From positions 1 to 48,395 of the forward strand of contig JAQBYI010000025.1 in the NCBI GenBank assembly GCA_027622655.1: a stretch of DNA of 48,395 nucleotides. The letters run 5' to 3'. The stretch is from Gemmatimonadota bacterium. GTDB taxonomy: Bacteria; Gemmatimonadota; Gemmatimonadetes; Gemmatimonadales; Gemmatimonadaceae. This document shows positions 8,283 to 16,339 of the stretch, piece by piece. Position 1 is the first letter of the stretch; every line of letters starts with the position of its first letter. Position numbers and translations under genes: made by a program. Below the pieces are notes generated by a model. The model was not told where the DNA came from, searched no databases, and was given only the letters and a program-made list of their open reading frames with translations.

Positions 8283-10076
8283 GTGCCCACGACCGGCAAT
8301 TCCATACGCCACCTCTCGCTTTCCGTCGCTTCGGCGTTCGCATTCGTTGCGTGCGCCCCGGGACCACAGCCCAGCGGCACGCCCGGTCCGACGCGCGCCG
8401 ATGTGGCGGCTGTTGATCCGGTTCGTGCGGCTGCCGCGGCGAGGGGAGCATTCCCGACCGGCTGGCGATTCGAGCCCGGCGAGGACGCGACGTTCGGCGA
8501 GCACGCCATGGTTGTCAGCGTCTCGCGCTACGCGAGCGAGGCCGGCGTCGAGATCCTCAAGGCAGGCGGCAATGCGGTTGACGCGGCCGTCGCGACTGGC
8601 TTCGCGCTCGCCGTAACGTCGCCAAGCAACGGCAACATCGGCGGCGGTGGCTTCATGACCATTCGCCTGGCAGACGGCCGAACCGCAACGCTCGACTACC
8701 GGGAGACTGCTCCGGCCGCCGCGAGCCGCGACATGTATCTCGGGCCGGACGGCAAGCTCACGAACAAGAGCACGGTCGGTCACCTCGCATCGGGCGTACC
8801 GGGCTCCGTGGCGGGCATGGCCGAGGCACTGGCCAAGTACGGCACCATGTCGCTCGCCAAGGTGATGGCTCCGGCGCTGCGCCTTGCCGGCGAAGGCTTC
8901 CTTGTGGACAGCAACTTTTCGAGCGGCGGCCAGTGCAACAGGCTCATCGCCCAGTTTGGCGGCAAGGAGCTGTTCTGCCCCGGTGGCCAAGCGGCCCAGC
9001 CCGGTACGCTCTTCAGGCAGCCCGACCTCGCGCGCACTCTCTCGATGATTGCGGCGCAGGGACCGAAGGCGTTCTACGAGGGCCCCATCGCCGACTCGCT
9101 CGTGGCTGAAGAGCAGCGCGGCGGCGGCATCATTACCAAGGCCGACCTCAAGAACTACAAGCCAATCTGGCGAACGCCGGTCACGGGCAACTATCGCGGC
9201 TACACGCTCATCACCATGCCGCCTGCTTCGTCGGGCGGCGTTACGATGAACCAGACGCTCAACATTCTCGAGCAGTTCGCTCCGCTGCCGCCGGCAGGAA
9301 GCGCGGCATACGCTCACGTGGTGGCCGAAGCGCTGCGGCTGTCGTTCATGGACCGGAACGCGAAACTCGCCGACCCGGCGTTTGCAAAAGTTCCAATCGC
9401 TGAGCTAACGAGCAAGGATTACGCGAAGACGCTCGCAGCGCAGATTAACCGCAACCGAGCCTCGAAGACGCCGGCGTTCGACCCGGGAAAGGAGCCGGAG
9501 CACACAACGCACTACTCTGTCGTGGACGCGATGGGCAACGCGGTCGGTACGACGACGACGCTCAACGGCGGCTATGGTTCGGGCGTCTGGGTGCGCGGCG
9601 GTGGCTTTTTCATGAACAATGAGATGGACGACTTTGCCGCGGCACCGGGCCAGCCCAACATGTTCGGGCTCGTGCAAGGCGAGGCGAACGCGATCCAGCC
9701 CGGCAAGCGAATGCTGTCGGCGATGTCGCCGACGATCGTACTCGATCCGAACGGCCAGCTGCTGATGGTGTCGGGCGCGGCCGGCGGTCCGACGATCATC
9801 ACGGCGACGATGGAGGTCATTCTCAACGTGATTGAGCATGGCATGACCCTCGCCGACGCCATGCACGCACCGCGACTGCATCACCAGGCCCTGCCGGACC
9901 AGCTGGATTACGAGCAGCGTGGCCTGACTGGCGCCGTCGTGGACTCGCTAAAGGCCATGGGACATACCGTGGGGACGCGCGCTTCGCTCGCGACGGTGAA
10001 CTCGATTATGCGCGTGCCGGGTGGATGGCACGGCGTGGGTGAGCCACGTGCCCGGGGTGTGGCGGTCGGGTACTAG
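8283..10076 (+). CDS. ggt: Gamma-glutamyltransferase (glutathione hydrolase)
   Basis: Ntn-hydrolase that cleaves gamma-glutamyl bonds; it self-processes into large and small subunits. The frame is open further upstream, but GTG at 8283 follows GGAGG (8272-8276) by 6 nt and gives a 597-aa protein beginning with a hydrophobic signal ending FVACAPG, which looks like a lipoprotein signal, so export and lipid anchoring are likely. Family features: GGNAVDAAVATGFAL, NIGGGGFM, the processing site HTTHYSVVD where the second Thr becomes the nucleophile, GYGSGV and NNEMDDF, and the late SAMSPTIV and GGPTIIT. Length is typical. Divergent from murQ; gene-free repeat sequence follows. In the periplasm it would degrade glutathione or other gamma-glutamyl peptides. 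Confidence 0.94.
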   Translation: MPTTGNSIRHLSLSVASAFAFVACAPGPQPSGTPGPTRADVAAVDPVRAAAAARGAFPTGWRFEPGEDATFGEHAMVVSVSRYASEAGVEILKAGGNAVDAAVATGFALAVTSPSNGNIGGGGFMTIRLADGRTATLDYRETAPAAASRDMYLGPDGKLTNKSTVGHLASGVPGSVAGMAEALAKYGTMSLAKVMAPALRLAGEGFLVDSNFSSGGQCNRLIAQFGGKELFCPGGQAAQPGTLFRQPDLARTLSMIAAQGPKAFYEGPIADSLVAEEQRGGGIITKADLKNYKPIWRTPVTGNYRGYTLITMPPASSGGVTMNQTLNILEQFAPLPPAGSAAYAHVVAEALRLSFMDRNAKLADPAFAKVPIAELTSKDYAKTLAAQINRNRASKTPAFDPGKEPEHTTHYSVVDAMGNAVGTTTTLNGGYGSGVWVRGGGFFMNNEMDDFAAAPGQPNMFGLVQGEANAIQPGKRMLSAMSPTIVLDPNGQLLMVSGAAGGPTIITATMEVILNVIEHGMTLADAMHAPRLHHQALPDQLDYEQRGLTGAVVDSLKAMGHTVGTRASLATVNSIMRVPGGWHGVGEPRARGVAVGY

Positions 10077-10110
10077 CCTGCTCAGAGTGTTCGCGGAGCC
10101 TGCAACTACT

Positions 10111-10251
10111 GCGGAACCGCGGAGATTCACGGACGGTTGCTGAGACTCACGGATACGACAACGGCGGAACCGCGGAGATTCACGGACGGTTGCTGAGACT
10201 CACGGATACGACAACGGCGGAACCGCGGAGATTCACGGACGGTTGCTGAGA
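10111..10251 (+). repeat. 53-bp tandem repeat, about 2.7 copies
   Basis: Copies at 10111-10163 and 10164-10216 are identical, and a third matches for about 35 bp from 10217 before diverging. The unit starts GCGGAACCGCGGAGATTC and contains two related sub-motifs (GATTCACGGACG and GACTCACGGATACG). It lies in the 383-bp stretch (10077-10459) without a gene downstream of ggt. There are no unique spacers and no palindromic CRISPR-like repeat. Confidence 0.9.
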
Positions 10252-10270
10252 TTCGCGGAGACTGCAACTG

Positions 10271-10324
10271 AAAAACGGGGGAACTACACCGACCGGTTGA
10301 AATCACCGTCGTTGTAGTTCCCCC
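10271..10324 (-). terminator. Rho-independent terminator of the lipoprotein gene
   Basis: A perfect 12-bp stem (GGGGGAACTACA at 10277-10288 pairing with 10313-10324) around a 24-nt loop. On the minus strand it is followed by five T residues (10275-10271), so it fits termination of the lipoprotein gene, which ends at 10460. The plus-strand side has no T run. Confidence 0.7.
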
Positions 10325-10401
10325 AATCAGTTGTAGTTGTCGTTATAGTTGCTCTTTCCGTCGTGTCGCGCCGTCGCCTTCCGCGGTGTTTCCGTGCAGT
10401 T

Positions 10402-10423
10402 CGTCCGTGAATCTCCGCGGTTC
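10402..10423 (-). repeat. Inverted copy of the 53-bp repeat core
   Basis: These 22 bases are the exact reverse complement of 10114-10135 in the tandem array. With similar flanks on both sides (an ACTGC on one side and a TGC on the other) the region could form a long imperfect hairpin enclosing the terminator stem. Confidence 0.8.
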
Positions 10424-10459
10424 GGCAGTAATACTGTCCAGCCACCGAAACCAGCGATG

Positions 10460-11323
10460 CTACGGTTTGAGCCGCAACACCAGCGGCCGGTCGAGCGCCA
10501 GCGTGATCGTGGCATCGTCGCCCGTGCACCCTTCGTAGCGCGTATCGCCAGCCGCTACCGCCGCGCCCGCTGCCGCTCCGATGGCGCCGCCCAGCACCGT
10601 GGACTTCGTGTTGCCGCCGAGCACACGGCCCGCAATGGCACCGATCGCTGCGCCGGCGCCGACCTTTTTGACCTTGTCACCTGTGCTCTGCGCACCCGTC
10701 CGCACGAGCGGCGCCGACTCAGTAACGTGCGCGATGACCTCGTACGTCTGGTCGTCCACGCGAACTGAGAGAATGTCGAACGTGAGAAGTGCACTATCCT
10801 TGGGAGCCTTGCTCGAGGATTCAACAATGCGGAGGATCGCGTTGACGCCGGCGGGAATCACCGCACCATTGGTGCCCACGACTTCGGAGGCGAGCGTCGC
10901 TGTGAATCGATCGCCGACCTTGTGCGTGTTGGTACAGATCTTCATCGCGGGCTTCACCGTGAAGGTCGTCCCCAACGCGATTGATCCGGTCGTTGGTGCA
11001 GGCGGCAAGGCGGGCTCCGGAACCGGTACCGCGGCCATCGGTACGGGCGCCGGCGTCTCAACGGGACGCTGCTCGACCGGCAGCGCCGGCAGCGCCGGCA
11101 GCGCCGGTGGCGGCGCAGGGCGCTTTGTCTCTGCTGCTCGAACCGGAGCCTTTGGTGGCGCCGCCTCGGGGAGCGGAGCATCCGCGAGTTGCGGGTCGGC
11201 CGTGGCGCTCGGTGCGAGCTCGATCTGGCGTACTGGCTCGCTCGACGCGTCGTTGCCACCGCAGGCGGCTGCGACGGATAACGCGATCGCAGCGCTCCAA
11301 CGAAGGTGGGGATTCAGTGACAT
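10460..11323 (-). CDS. Lipoprotein with Pro/Ala-rich linker and glycine-zipper segment
   Basis: Unrecognised 287-aa envelope protein. ATG at 11323 has AGGAG 8 nt upstream, so it is preferred over the longer form from 11338. The N-terminus is a signal ending AAACGGND, a lipoprotein-type cleavage site. About 90 residues of Pro/Ala/Val-rich linker follow (including PALPALPALP-type repeats), then a beta-rich domain (TFTVKPAMKICTNTHKVGDRF, ending near HVTES). Residues about 220-260 form a glycine zipper (GAGAAIGAIAG, GGAIGAAAGAAVAAG) like those of SlyB/OmpA-associated lipoproteins. The beta domain resembles periplasmic modules that fuse to a zipper, but no specific function is assigned. Followed by a terminator at 10271-10324. 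Confidence 0.8.
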   Translation of the reverse strand: MSLNPHLRWSAAIALSVAAACGGNDASSEPVRQIELAPSATADPQLADAPLPEAAPPKAPVRAAETKRPAPPPALPALPALPVEQRPVETPAPVPMAAVPVPEPALPPAPTTGSIALGTTFTVKPAMKICTNTHKVGDRFTATLASEVVGTNGAVIPAGVNAILRIVESSSKAPKDSALLTFDILSVRVDDQTYEVIAHVTESAPLVRTGAQSTGDKVKKVGAGAAIGAIAGRVLGGNTKSTVLGGAIGAAAGAAVAAGDTRYEGCTGDDATITLALDRPLVLRLKP

Positions 11324-11443
11324 GATCAATCTCCTCAAGTGCTGGGGCGGGCCACGGCCGATATGGCCGTCGCGCCCTTCCCTATCAATCCTAACCTGAT
11401 CGACGCGCGCAGTTCCTTATACGCGCACGCCGTAACGTTCGTG

Positions 11444-11480
11444 GGAACCTTTGCGTCTGATCACTGTATCGCGATGCATA
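11444..11480 (+). promoter_or_regulatory. Weak promoter-like elements upstream of the small OMP gene
   Basis: The 193-bp divergent region between the lipoprotein and the small outer-membrane protein gene contains GGAAC (11444-11448), which resembles the -35 of an ECF sigma promoter of envelope-stress type. A weak TTGCGT/TGCATA pair with an 18-bp spacer (11451-11480) overlaps it. Neither is convincing by itself; the location upstream of envelope genes is the main support. Confidence 0.2.
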
Positions 11481-11516
11481 AGCAACTCGGCCGCCCTTCT
11501 CGCAAATCACACACTC

Positions 11517-12068
11517 ATGTCGATTCTCACTCGCATTTTCGCGGCCGGCTTCGCTGCCATCGTGGTTGCGCCAACTGCCCAGGCACAGTTTGGCGGGGGG
11601 ATCAACCTCGCCGGCACCAGCGTCGCGCTCTCCGCGAACGCTCCCATGGGCAAGTTCGACGAACTGGTCCAGACTGGATATGGTATCGCAATCCGGCGGG
11701 GAGCAGGCGAGAGCGCGGAAACGTGGACGGGGAGGACCAACTTCTCGTTCGACACGTTCAACGGAAACGTCACGTACGAGAATGTCCGGTTCATCACGTT
11801 CGGCTTCGATATCGTGCACCGCTCACGCCGGTCGTTTTACCAGTTCGGAGGAATCGCGCTGTTCAACACGCGAATCACGTATAAAGAGGGAACGAATCCG
11901 TTCGGTAACGTGCGACAGTCGCAGGACATCGGACTGACGGGTGGCGTCGGCGTGAACTACGGCACCGACGGCGGGCCGAAGCTTTTCGTCGAGTTTGCCG
12001 CGACAACCGTGTTCACGACGGGCGACAACACTTCGTGGTTCCCCTTGCGCGTCGGGTTCCGGTTCTAG
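11517..12068 (+). CDS. Small outer-membrane beta-barrel-like protein
   Basis: Unrecognised 183-aa secreted protein. ATG at 11517 starts directly before a signal peptide (SILTRIFAAGFAAIVV, cleaved after AQA); the longer form from 11451 would push that signal inward, so it is rejected. The mature part alternates polar and hydrophobic residues in short strands separated by Gly/Asn/Asp turns and ends in an aromatic residue (VGFRF), the usual C-terminal barrel signature. The size fits an 8-stranded OmpA/OmpW/PagP-like barrel. It diverges from the glycine-zipper lipoprotein and converges on ccdA. The outer-membrane call is inference from composition. Confidence 0.7.
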   Translation: MSILTRIFAAGFAAIVVAPTAQAQFGGGINLAGTSVALSANAPMGKFDELVQTGYGIAIRRGAGESAETWTGRTNFSFDTFNGNVTYENVRFITFGFDIVHRSRRSFYQFGGIALFNTRITYKEGTNPFGNVRQSQDIGLTGGVGVNYGTDGGPKLFVEFAATTVFTTGDNTSWFPLRVGFRF

Positions 12069-12085
12069 GCCATCATCCCGATCAC

Positions 12086-12115
12086 GCGTTCGCATACGCG
12101 TTCGCGTTCGCGTTC
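12086..12115 (+). repeat. Hexamer tandem repeat at a convergent gene junction
   Basis: Five consecutive hexamers of GCGTTC (one variant, GCATAC) lie in the 58-bp gap between the OMP gene stop and the ccdA stop. No T-tract terminator accompanies them. Confidence 0.8.
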
Positions 12116-12126
12116 GCGCACCTGAA

Positions 12127-12855
12127 TCAGATGCGCGACCTCAGGAACTCGGGAGTCAGCGCCTGCAGTGCCGTCGCCAGAATCGTGAAGTAGTTGGTGA
12201 TCATCAGGATGCCGACAATGATCAGGAGCACACCTGCCACCTTCTGCACGTAGCCGAGGTAGCGTTTGTACTTCTGGAACGTCTTGAGGAACCACTCCAC
12301 GGCGAACGCTGCAACAAGAAACGGAACGGCAAGACCCATCGAATAAGTGAAGAGCAGCAGCATTCCGCGCTGCAGGTCAGCTTCGCTGGCCGTGTACGTG
12401 AGGATCGCGCCAAGAATGGGCCCGATGCACGGGCTCCAGCCGGCTCCGAACGCGATTCCGACGAGCACCGAGCCGAGATAGCCGACGGGCTTGTTGGCAA
12501 GATGAAAGCGCCGCTCGCGAGCGAGGAAGCCGATGTTGAGCGCGCCAACCAGGTAGAGGCCGAACACGATGATCAGGCCACCGCCAACGCGCGCCAGCCA
12601 GACGCGGTGCGACTTGACGACGTATCCAAGCGTCGTCGCGCCAGCGCCGAGGAGCATGAAGATGATCGTGAACCCGGCAATGAAGAGCAGCGCGTGCGTG
12701 ACCGCGGTGCGCCGCGTCTTCGATACGTCCTCGACCGATAGCCCGGTGATGAACGTGACATAGCTCGGTACTAGCGGCAGAACGCAGGGCGACAGAAACG
12801 ATAGTAGCCCAGCCGTGAACGCGATGAAGATGCCGATTCCACCGGATGCATCCAT
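12127..12855 (-). CDS. ccdA: CcdA/DsbD-like thiol-disulfide transmembrane protein
   Basis: Six-helix membrane protein that carries electrons from cytoplasmic thioredoxin to periplasmic thiol proteins, used in cytochrome c maturation. Both redox cysteines sit in the family context: LSPCVLPLVPSY in helix 1 and GWSPCIGPILG in helix 4. From ATG 12855 the protein is 242 aa, the normal CcdA length; the longer reading from 12909 adds a charged tail and lies inside the regulator gene. The ATG is 2 bp after the regulator stop codon, so the two are translationally linked. Confidence 0.93.
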   Translation of the reverse strand: MDASGGIGIFIAFTAGLLSFLSPCVLPLVPSYVTFITGLSVEDVSKTRRTAVTHALLFIAGFTIIFMLLGAGATTLGYVVKSHRVWLARVGGGLIIVFGLYLVGALNIGFLARERRFHLANKPVGYLGSVLVGIAFGAGWSPCIGPILGAILTYTASEADLQRGMLLLFTYSMGLAVPFLVAAFAVEWFLKTFQKYKRYLGYVQKVAGVLLIIVGILMITNYFTILATALQALTPEFLRSRI

Positions 12856-12857
12856 GA

Positions 12858-13340
12858 TCAGAGTGCCTCGTTTGTTTGCGATTCGCGTAATGCGCGGCAG
12901 GCCGCGCACATCCCATAGACTACCAGCCGGTGCCGCACTGAAACAAATCCGGCTTTTCGTGCTGCCGCCGCTGCGTCGCTGGCGAGGCCGTCAACGGTCA
13001 ACGTGGCTACGTGTCCGCATGCCGTGCAAAGCAGCTCTTCGGTGGAGACGTCATCGCGCACCGGCTGGAACCGACGGAAGCCCTCGTGCCGGTCTTCCTC
13101 CACCACGAGTCCGCACTGGATCAGCACGTCGATGGTCCGATACACGGTTGCCGTGCCGGGCGCCGGTCCCTTGGCCCGCAAGGCATCGACGACTTCTTCC
13201 GCGGACAACGGATGGTCTGCGCCAAGCACAACGGTAGCGATCGCCACGCGCTGCGGCGTGGCCGGAAGGCTGCGCGCGCGGAGCCACGACCGAAAACGGT
13301 TCAGCGACTCATCGCGGGCCAACTCGAGCGGCGTCGTCAT
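12858..13340 (-). CDS. Fur-family regulator lacking the usual His-rich metal-binding segment
   Basis: 160-aa ferric-uptake-regulator family protein: N-terminal winged helix (about 15-85; LPATPQRVAIATVV, GTATVYRTIDVLIQCGLV) and C-terminal dimerisation domain. The structural zinc site is intact (CTAC at 105-108, CAAC at 145-148). However, the HHDH-type segment that normally precedes the first CxxC is VSTEELL here, so the standard regulatory metal ligands are missing. It could sense something else or use a rearranged site. It overlaps nothing upstream (7-bp gap) and is 2 bp from ccdA, suggesting control of redox or metal functions. Fur, PerR and Zur cannot be separated from sequence alone. Confidence 0.85.
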   Translation of the reverse strand: MTTPLELARDESLNRFRSWLRARSLPATPQRVAIATVVLGADHPLSAEEVVDALRAKGPAPGTATVYRTIDVLIQCGLVVEEDRHEGFRRFQPVRDDVSTEELLCTACGHVATLTVDGLASDAAAAARKAGFVSVRHRLVVYGMCAACRALRESQTNEAL

Positions 13341-13347
13341 CAGCGAA

Positions 13348-13905
13348 TCAGGCGGGCGATGGCGCCGGTTCGTTGGCGGCTACCACCGGCGAATCCGAAG
13401 TTTCGACCGCGACAGCATCGAGAGACGTGCCTGCGTCGGTATCGAACTCGCTGAGACCGAGGAGTTCTCGGATCTCGCTCGCCGTCATCCGATACGCGTC
13501 CATCGCCTCGCCGGAACGCACCTGAACGCCCCGCACGACGGTTTCCACCGTCGGCAGCGGCGCGCGCGCCTCTGTGTTCACGTCCACGACCCATTTGCCA
13601 CGTTCGGGGCCCTTCCGCGTCCAGACATAGGTCGCGGTAAATACCTCAGTTCGTTCGGGAGTTCCCTGATCGAATCCGGTCGATTCAACCACAGTCTCAA
13701 GTTCCAACTCTGGCTCTGGCGCATCCGCACGCGAGACGACCGTTGGTACAGCTTCGGCCGGCATCGGCGTAGCGGCAATCACGGCGACGCCGGTCTCTAT
13801 CGGCCCCTGCCGAATCGACGGGAACAAATGGAGTTCGACGATGCGGCGCGGGTCGAGGCGCTCGGCAATCGCACGAATGAACCTTTCTCGGGTCTCGTTG
13901 ATCAC
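13348..13905 (-). CDS. Conserved-looking hypothetical protein
   Basis: 185-aa protein that I do not recognise. The first about 60 residues (NETRERFIRAIAERLDPRRIVELHLFPSI) look like a small alpha/beta unit. Residues about 85-150 form a strand-rich section (EVFTATYVWTRKG, GKWVVDVNTEA) with a possible DNA- or protein-binding helix after it. The last 35 residues are acidic and Pro/Ala-rich and are probably disordered. There is no signal peptide or membrane segment, so it is cytoplasmic. It lies 22 bp after priA and 7 bp before the Fur-family gene on the same strand, so it is probably cotranscribed. Confidence 0.7.
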   Translation of the reverse strand: MINETRERFIRAIAERLDPRRIVELHLFPSIRQGPIETGVAVIAATPMPAEAVPTVVSRADAPEPELELETVVESTGFDQGTPERTEVFTATYVWTRKGPERGKWVVDVNTEARAPLPTVETVVRGVQVRSGEAMDAYRMTASEIRELLGLSEFDTDAGTSLDAVAVETSDSPVVAANEPAPSPA

Positions 13906-13927
13906 GGAATCAAGATAAGGGCTCGCG

Positions 13928-16339
13928 CTACAACAGGCTGACGGGATCGCGGTCGAACGTCACTCTGAGGCCGGCCCGCGCGGGGAGATCGAACGTGGTC
14001 AGGAAACGGCGCGAAATCCTGGTGAGCGCCGACGGCTTCCACGCCCGCAGCACGAGGTGCCAGCGCCAGCGGTCCTTGATTCGGTCCACCGCGCAAGGCG
14101 CGGGCCCGATCACTTCCACGACGCCAGGCGGAAACTGCGCCAATGCCCGCACGAACCACTCTCCGGCCTGAGTAGCTGCCTCCGCGGCCGCGTCCTCGCG
14201 CGTGGCGCTGATCACGATGTTGGCGAGGCGCACCGTTGGCGGGTAGGCAGGGCTGACGCGCGACGCGAGTTCCTCGGCGACGAACGCAGCGTAGTCGTGC
14301 GTTAGCGCGGCCGTGAGCGCATGATGCGTTGGCGCGCGCGTCTGCACGATCACCTCGCCGCCCTTTGGCCCGCGCCCCGCACGCCCCGCCACCTGACTCA
14401 CCAGTTGATATGTCCGCTCCGATGCACGAAAATCCGGGAGGTTGATGCCGACATCGGCGTCGATCACTCCCACGAGCGTTACGTTCGGAAAGTCGAGTCC
14501 TTTGGCGATCATCTGCGTGCCAAGGAGGATGTCCACTTCACCGCTGCCGACACGATCGAGAATCTCCGCGTGCGCCCATTTTCCGCTCGTCGTGTCCACG
14601 TCCATCCGCGCGATTCGGGCCGACGGAAAGCGTTCACCGAGCACCCGCTCGACTTGCTGAGTACCCAAACCCCTTTGACGCAGCGTCGCCGCGCCGCACT
14701 GCGGGCAGTTCGCGTGGAGCGCCTCACCGTGCAGGCAGTAGTGGCAGACCAGGCGTTCGGGGACGCGATGGTACGTGAGCGAGATGGAGCAGCGCGGACA
14801 GGCCGCGACCCACTCACACGCGCTGCACTGCACGAATGACGAGTACCCGCGCCGGTTGAGCAGCAGGATGGTCTGCTCATTCCGCGCAAGCCGCGCGTGG
14901 ATGGCTCGCTCCAGCGGATCGCTCAGAATGTGCCGCAGGTTTCGGTCGGCGGCGGCTACGGACTTGGTCGTCTCGCGCAGGTCGATGATTTCGACCTTGG
15001 GCAGTGCGCCTCCACCTACGCGGTCGGGGAGCGACAGCTTGGTGTACTTGCGGTCGATCACGTTCTGCCACGACTCGAGGCTCGGCGTCGCGCTGCCAAG
15101 CACGCAAACAGCACCCGCTGCGCGCGCGCGCACAATCGCCACATCGCGGGCGTGGTACCTGGGCGACTCACCCTGCTTGTAGCTCGACTCGTGTTCTTCA
15201 TCCACAATCACAGCACCGAGATTCGGCAGCGGAGCGAAGACGGCCGAGCGCGCGCCAACGGCAATCCGTTTCTCGCCGGAGCGGAGTGCCTTCCACGCGT
15301 CGTAGCGTTCACCGTCGGAGAGCGCAGAGTGCAGCACGGCGACCTGATCGCCGAACACTGCGCGAAAGCGATCCACCGTCTGCGGAGTGAGCGCAATCTC
15401 AGGCACGAGCACGATCGCCGTCCGTCCCTGTTCCGTAACAACCTTCCGCAGCAACTCCAGATAGACGAGCGTCTTTCCGCTCCCGGTGATTCCGTGTAGC
15501 AGCGCCACGCTCCCCGGCGCAGCTGCCGTGAGCGAATCGATTGCCGCCCGCTGCGCGTCGGTCGGTGTGGGAGGTTTCGCTGCACCGCCCGCCACGCGTG
15601 CGGCGCGCGCATCGCGAGCGGCAAACGGATCCCTGGCAACCGTCTCGACTTCAATCCGGATGAGCTCACGCTTCGCCAGCGCCGTGATTATTCCGGGCGA
15701 ACAGCCCAGTGAACTGATCACCTTCGCCGCGTCGGCACGGCCGCCGAGCGAATCGAGCAGGTCGTACGCGGCGCGTTGCTGCGGGGCGCGCTTGAAAATC
15801 GCGTCACGCTCGGTGAGCGTCGGGAGTGCCCGGACGACCTGAAGCACGCGCTGCGTCTTCACGGCCGGATCGGGTCGCCGCGCAGCGCCGAGTGCTACCG
15901 GAAGCGCCGCGCGCAGCACCATCCCGACCGGCGCGACGTAATAGTCGGCAAGCCAGCCGCACACTTCCAACAGGTCCGGGAGGAAAACCGGTTCCGGATC
16001 GAGCACAGCCAAAATCGGCTTGAGCTTCGCGGCCTTCTCCGGCGCGCGCGTCGGTGCGTCCGCCGCCGTGACGCCCGTGCAGACGCCAATCACCTTGCGT
16101 CCGCGTACGGCCACCAGAACCCGCGAGCCCGGGCCGATCGGATGCCGCGTCTCGATTCCGGCATCGAACGTCAAGGTGCCGAAAAATGCCAGCGGAACCG
16201 CGACCTCAACGAGGTGGCGGGCGTCGGCAGCCAGAGCGGGAGTCAAAGCGGCAGCCAGAGCGGGAGTCAAAGCGGCAGCCTGGTCGGCAGCCTGATCTGC
16301 GCCGGCGCCAGTCGGGCCGGCCGGGCCGGCCGCGTTCAC
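13928..16339 (-). CDS. priA: Primosomal replication-restart helicase PriA
   Basis: 3'-to-5' DEAH-type helicase that reloads the replisome at stalled forks. From GTG 16339 it is 803 aa. It has an N-terminal DNA-binding region (PLAFFGTLTFDAG), Walker A (GITGSGKTLVYLELL), Walker B DEEH followed by SSYKQGESPRYHARDVA, and the zinc module with four CxxC-type pairs (CSACEW, CPRC, CHYC, CPQC). Helicase motifs V-VI (GTQMIAKGLDFPNVTLVG, QVAGRAGRG) follow. The GTG overlaps the kinase TGA (GTGA), and the longer frame to 16615 runs antisense-like through the kinase with Arg-rich composition, so it is rejected. A 24-bp duplication near the 5' end encodes a repeated ALTPALAA segment before the conserved domain. 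Confidence 0.93.
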   Translation of the reverse strand: MNAAGPAGPTGAGADQAADQAAALTPALAAALTPALAADARHLVEVAVPLAFFGTLTFDAGIETRHPIGPGSRVLVAVRGRKVIGVCTGVTAADAPTRAPEKAAKLKPILAVLDPEPVFLPDLLEVCGWLADYYVAPVGMVLRAALPVALGAARRPDPAVKTQRVLQVVRALPTLTERDAIFKRAPQQRAAYDLLDSLGGRADAAKVISSLGCSPGIITALAKRELIRIEVETVARDPFAARDARAARVAGGAAKPPTPTDAQRAAIDSLTAAAPGSVALLHGITGSGKTLVYLELLRKVVTEQGRTAIVLVPEIALTPQTVDRFRAVFGDQVAVLHSALSDGERYDAWKALRSGEKRIAVGARSAVFAPLPNLGAVIVDEEHESSYKQGESPRYHARDVAIVRARAAGAVCVLGSATPSLESWQNVIDRKYTKLSLPDRVGGGALPKVEIIDLRETTKSVAAADRNLRHILSDPLERAIHARLARNEQTILLLNRRGYSSFVQCSACEWVAACPRCSISLTYHRVPERLVCHYCLHGEALHANCPQCGAATLRQRGLGTQQVERVLGERFPSARIARMDVDTTSGKWAHAEILDRVGSGEVDILLGTQMIAKGLDFPNVTLVGVIDADVGINLPDFRASERTYQLVSQVAGRAGRGPKGGEVIVQTRAPTHHALTAALTHDYAAFVAEELASRVSPAYPPTVRLANIVISATREDAAAEAATQAGEWFVRALAQFPPGVVEVIGPAPCAVDRIKDRWRWHLVLRAWKPSALTRISRRFLTTFDLPARAGLRVTFDRDPVSLL
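16228..16275 (+). repeat. Two identical 24-bp tandem units within priA
   Basis: Exact tandem duplication at 16228-16251 and 16252-16275, in frame with priA, which encodes an eight-residue unit (ALTPALAA) twice in its nonconserved N-terminal tail. The tail length could vary between strains without touching the helicase domain. Confidence 0.85.

Noticed and set aside
10111-10251. CRISPR array
   Set aside because: The units are contiguous 53-bp tandem copies with no unique spacers and no cas genes in the window.
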